NCBI GenBank assembly: GCA_001465935.1
Contig: LNKV01000169.1
Span: forward strand, 9,380 to 19,431
Direction: 5' to 3'
DNA length: 10,052 nt
DNA from: Clarireedia homoeocarpa
Taxonomy: Eukaryota; Ascomycota; Leotiomycetes; Helotiales; Rutstroemiaceae
Part shown: positions 8,598 to 10,052 of the stretch, piece after piece
Layout of the letters: every line of letters begins with the position of its first letter
Numbering within the stretch: position 1 is the first letter of the stretch
Position numbers and translations under genes: made by a program
Notes under the pieces: generated by a model
Told to the model about the DNA's origin: nothing
Databases searched by the model: none
The model's input: only the letters and a program-made list of their open reading frames with translations

Positions 8598-8669
8598 TAA
8601 TATCTAACTTACTCTTAAAGAGATTATATCCTTATATAGTATCGTGATAATTCGGTTAGAATTATTATA

Positions 8670-8674
8670 ATATA
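8670..8674. repeat. target-site duplication, right copy (ATATA)
   Basis: ATATA directly follows the 5' LTR and pairs with 2061-2065. The left LTR is followed instead by TCACC, so the match between LTRs ends precisely here. Confidence 0.7.
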
Positions 8675-10052
8675 TTATTATATTAATATTTTAATTAATA
8701 ATAATAAAGAATTTATTATTAATTAAATTAATTACTTTTTATTAAATTATAGAATTAATTTTATTTATTTAAATTTATTAATATTAATTGATTTTATTAT
8801 TAATAAAATATTTTTTTATTTTATATTAAAAAATATTATTTTTATTTTTTAAAATAAATTAAAAGATAGTTTATTTTATAAAAATATTTTTAATTAATTT
8901 TATAATATTATTTTCTATTATATTAATATTATTAATATTAATTTTTTTAATATATTAATTAAATAAAAATGAAGAATAAATATAAAATTAAAATTATTAT
9001 TATTAATTATATAATTAATAATTAAATAAAAAGTATATTTAATTTAAGATTTCTTATTAAATTATTAAAAAGAAAATATATAATATTTTTTAAAATACTT
9101 AACTTTATTTAATAAATTATAATAAAAAAATTAAAGATATTTTCATTAATTAAAAGTTATAATAATTAATAAATTTAAAAGATCTTTTATTATATTTATT
9201 TAATTATTTACTTTATATATTTTTTAATTTTTCTTATAATTTTATTTTAATTATAAAAATATTATAAAATATTTTTATAAAATTAAATTTATATATTAAA
9301 AATAATAAAACTTAATATTAAAAATATATTAATAATATAATTTTTTATTATTATTAGATATTTTAAATCTTTTTAAAATTTTTAAATTAATTATTTTAAA
9401 TAATTTAAAAATTTATATATAATCTTAAAAATTATATTTTATATATTTTATTATTAAAATAATTAATATAAATTTAATATTATTTTAATTTATAAGATTA
9501 ATTGATTACTTAAAGTTTAATAAATTAAAAAAAATAATAAGTAAATTATTTTTTTACTATTTAAATAATTTTATTTTATTCTTTATTTTTAATAAACTAT
9601 TATAACTTTCTTATTAAAAATTAATATTAAAGTTCCGATCTTTAATAAAAATTTAAAGTTTTTAATTATATTTTTTAAATTCGAATTAAATAATTTTCTA
9701 TTTTATTAATTATATAATTATAAAATTATATTAAAGAAAAATATAAAAAATAAACTTTATTATAATCTATTATATAAAATATCAATTAAAGAATTAAAGA
9801 TTATTAAAGAATATTTTTTTAAGAATTTAATAAAAGAATTTATTAAATTTAATTAAATTTTTTTTATTATTTTAATTTTTTTTATTAAGAAATTAAATAG
9901 ATTATTATATTTTTATATTAACTTTTAAATATTTAATATATTTATTTATAAAGATTATTATTTATTATTATTTATTAATAAAACTTTTATTTATATTTTT
10001 TATATAAAGATTTTTATTAAATTAAATATTAAATAAATATTTTATTATATTA
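8675..10052. other. AT-only desert, right flank, no gene seen
   Basis: This is the same character as the left flank: nearly pure A and T, with isolated C before T and G after A. The line 9361-9420 holds a single C. Small GC islets occur only near 9634 (TTCCGATC) and 9680 (TTCGAATT). I see no coding pattern, RNA gene or further LTR. It is probably the other half of the same decayed block that the retrotransposon split. Confidence 0.75.

Larger units (their letters stand above)
2066..8669 (-). mobile_element. degraded Ty3/gypsy chromovirus LTR retrotransposon
   Basis: This is a 6.6-kb element with 217-bp LTRs at 2066-2282 and 8453-8669, flanked by ATATA on both sides. The minus strand, read from the right LTR, gives gag, then protease, reverse transcriptase, RNase H, integrase and chromodomain. 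That order defines Ty3/gypsy chromoviruses. A polypurine tract abuts the left LTR on the minus strand and confirms orientation. The LTR ends read TATAA...TTATA, as expected from TGTAA...TTACA after C-to-T change. Dozens of TAA/TAG codons interrupt the coding regions at sites where Gln or Trp is expected. ATG is largely gone from the minus strand. The copy is therefore dead in cis. The large-scale structure is complete, with no nested insertion, so this is decay by base substitution, as RIP causes in filamentous ascomycetes. Confidence 0.95.
8453..8669 (-). repeat. 5' LTR (right copy)
   Basis: This 217-bp copy matches 2066-2282 without indels and with about 20 transitions. As the 5' LTR of a minus-strand element it would have carried the active promoter. 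It is the more eroded copy: at about 13 of 20 differing sites it has T or A where the other keeps C or G. The GGGCCCGAAAGC core (8525-8536) is unchanged. Its outer edge is set by the switch to ATATA at 8670. Confidence 0.95.

Noticed and set aside
2066..8669. Stops as reassigned codons (alternative genetic code)
   Set aside because: TAA and TAG fall at both Gln and Trp positions, and His, Cys, Asp and Gly are also changed in the C-to-T/G-to-A direction. Mutation explains all of this; a code change does not.
2066..8669. Endogenous retrovirus or pararetrovirus with an envelope gene
   Set aside because: Only about 190 bases lie between the pol stop and the polypurine tract, leaving no room for an envelope gene. 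The chromodomain and the LTR layout fit a fungal retrotransposon.
1..10052. Mitochondrial genome segment
   Set aside because: The AT content fits, but there are no mitochondrial genes or tRNAs. A Ty3/gypsy element with LTRs and RIP-type changes is a nuclear feature.

Overview
The window is AT-rich fungal-type heterochromatin. At its centre is one degraded LTR retrotransposon (2066-8669, minus strand) of the Ty3/gypsy superfamily. A chromodomain at the end of pol places it in the chromovirus group. There is no intact protein-coding gene in the window. The mutation pattern fits repeat-induced point mutation (RIP): C-to-T and G-to-A transitions almost only, CpA/TpG nearly absent, CpG retained, and Gln/Trp codons turned into stops. 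This points to a filamentous ascomycete (Pezizomycotina); the species cannot be read from the sequence.

Layout. 1-2060: extremely AT-rich desert (sampled 60-base lines hold only about 1-4 G or C) with no recognisable gene. 2061-2065: target-site duplication ATATA. 2066-2282: 3' LTR, because the element runs right to left. 2283-2297: polypurine tract, seen as pyrimidines on the plus strand. 2298-2486: 3' untranslated stretch. 2487 to about 6600: pol remnant, read from high to low coordinates as protease (weak), reverse transcriptase, RNase H, integrase, GPY/F-like module and chromodomain. About 6790-7980: gag remnant. About 7981-8452: leader with the primer-binding-site position. 8453-8669: 5' LTR. 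8670-8674: second ATATA. 8675-10052: AT desert again.

The element entered DNA that was probably already far more decayed than itself, because base composition steps sharply at the LTR edges. It was then mutated in place. The two 217-bp LTRs align without a gap and differ at about 20 sites, all transitions. Pol keeps its reading register over long stretches, with one clear indel in RNase H, so the damage is mostly point substitution. All four integrase zinc ligands are now tyrosine and the reverse transcriptase YxDD is YFNN. Most catalytic residues that survive lie in sequence contexts that RIP spares.

The domain calls come from translating the minus strand by eye and matching known family motifs and spacings; no database search was possible. 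I found no sign of a new gene system. What deserves a second look is the readable mutation history.
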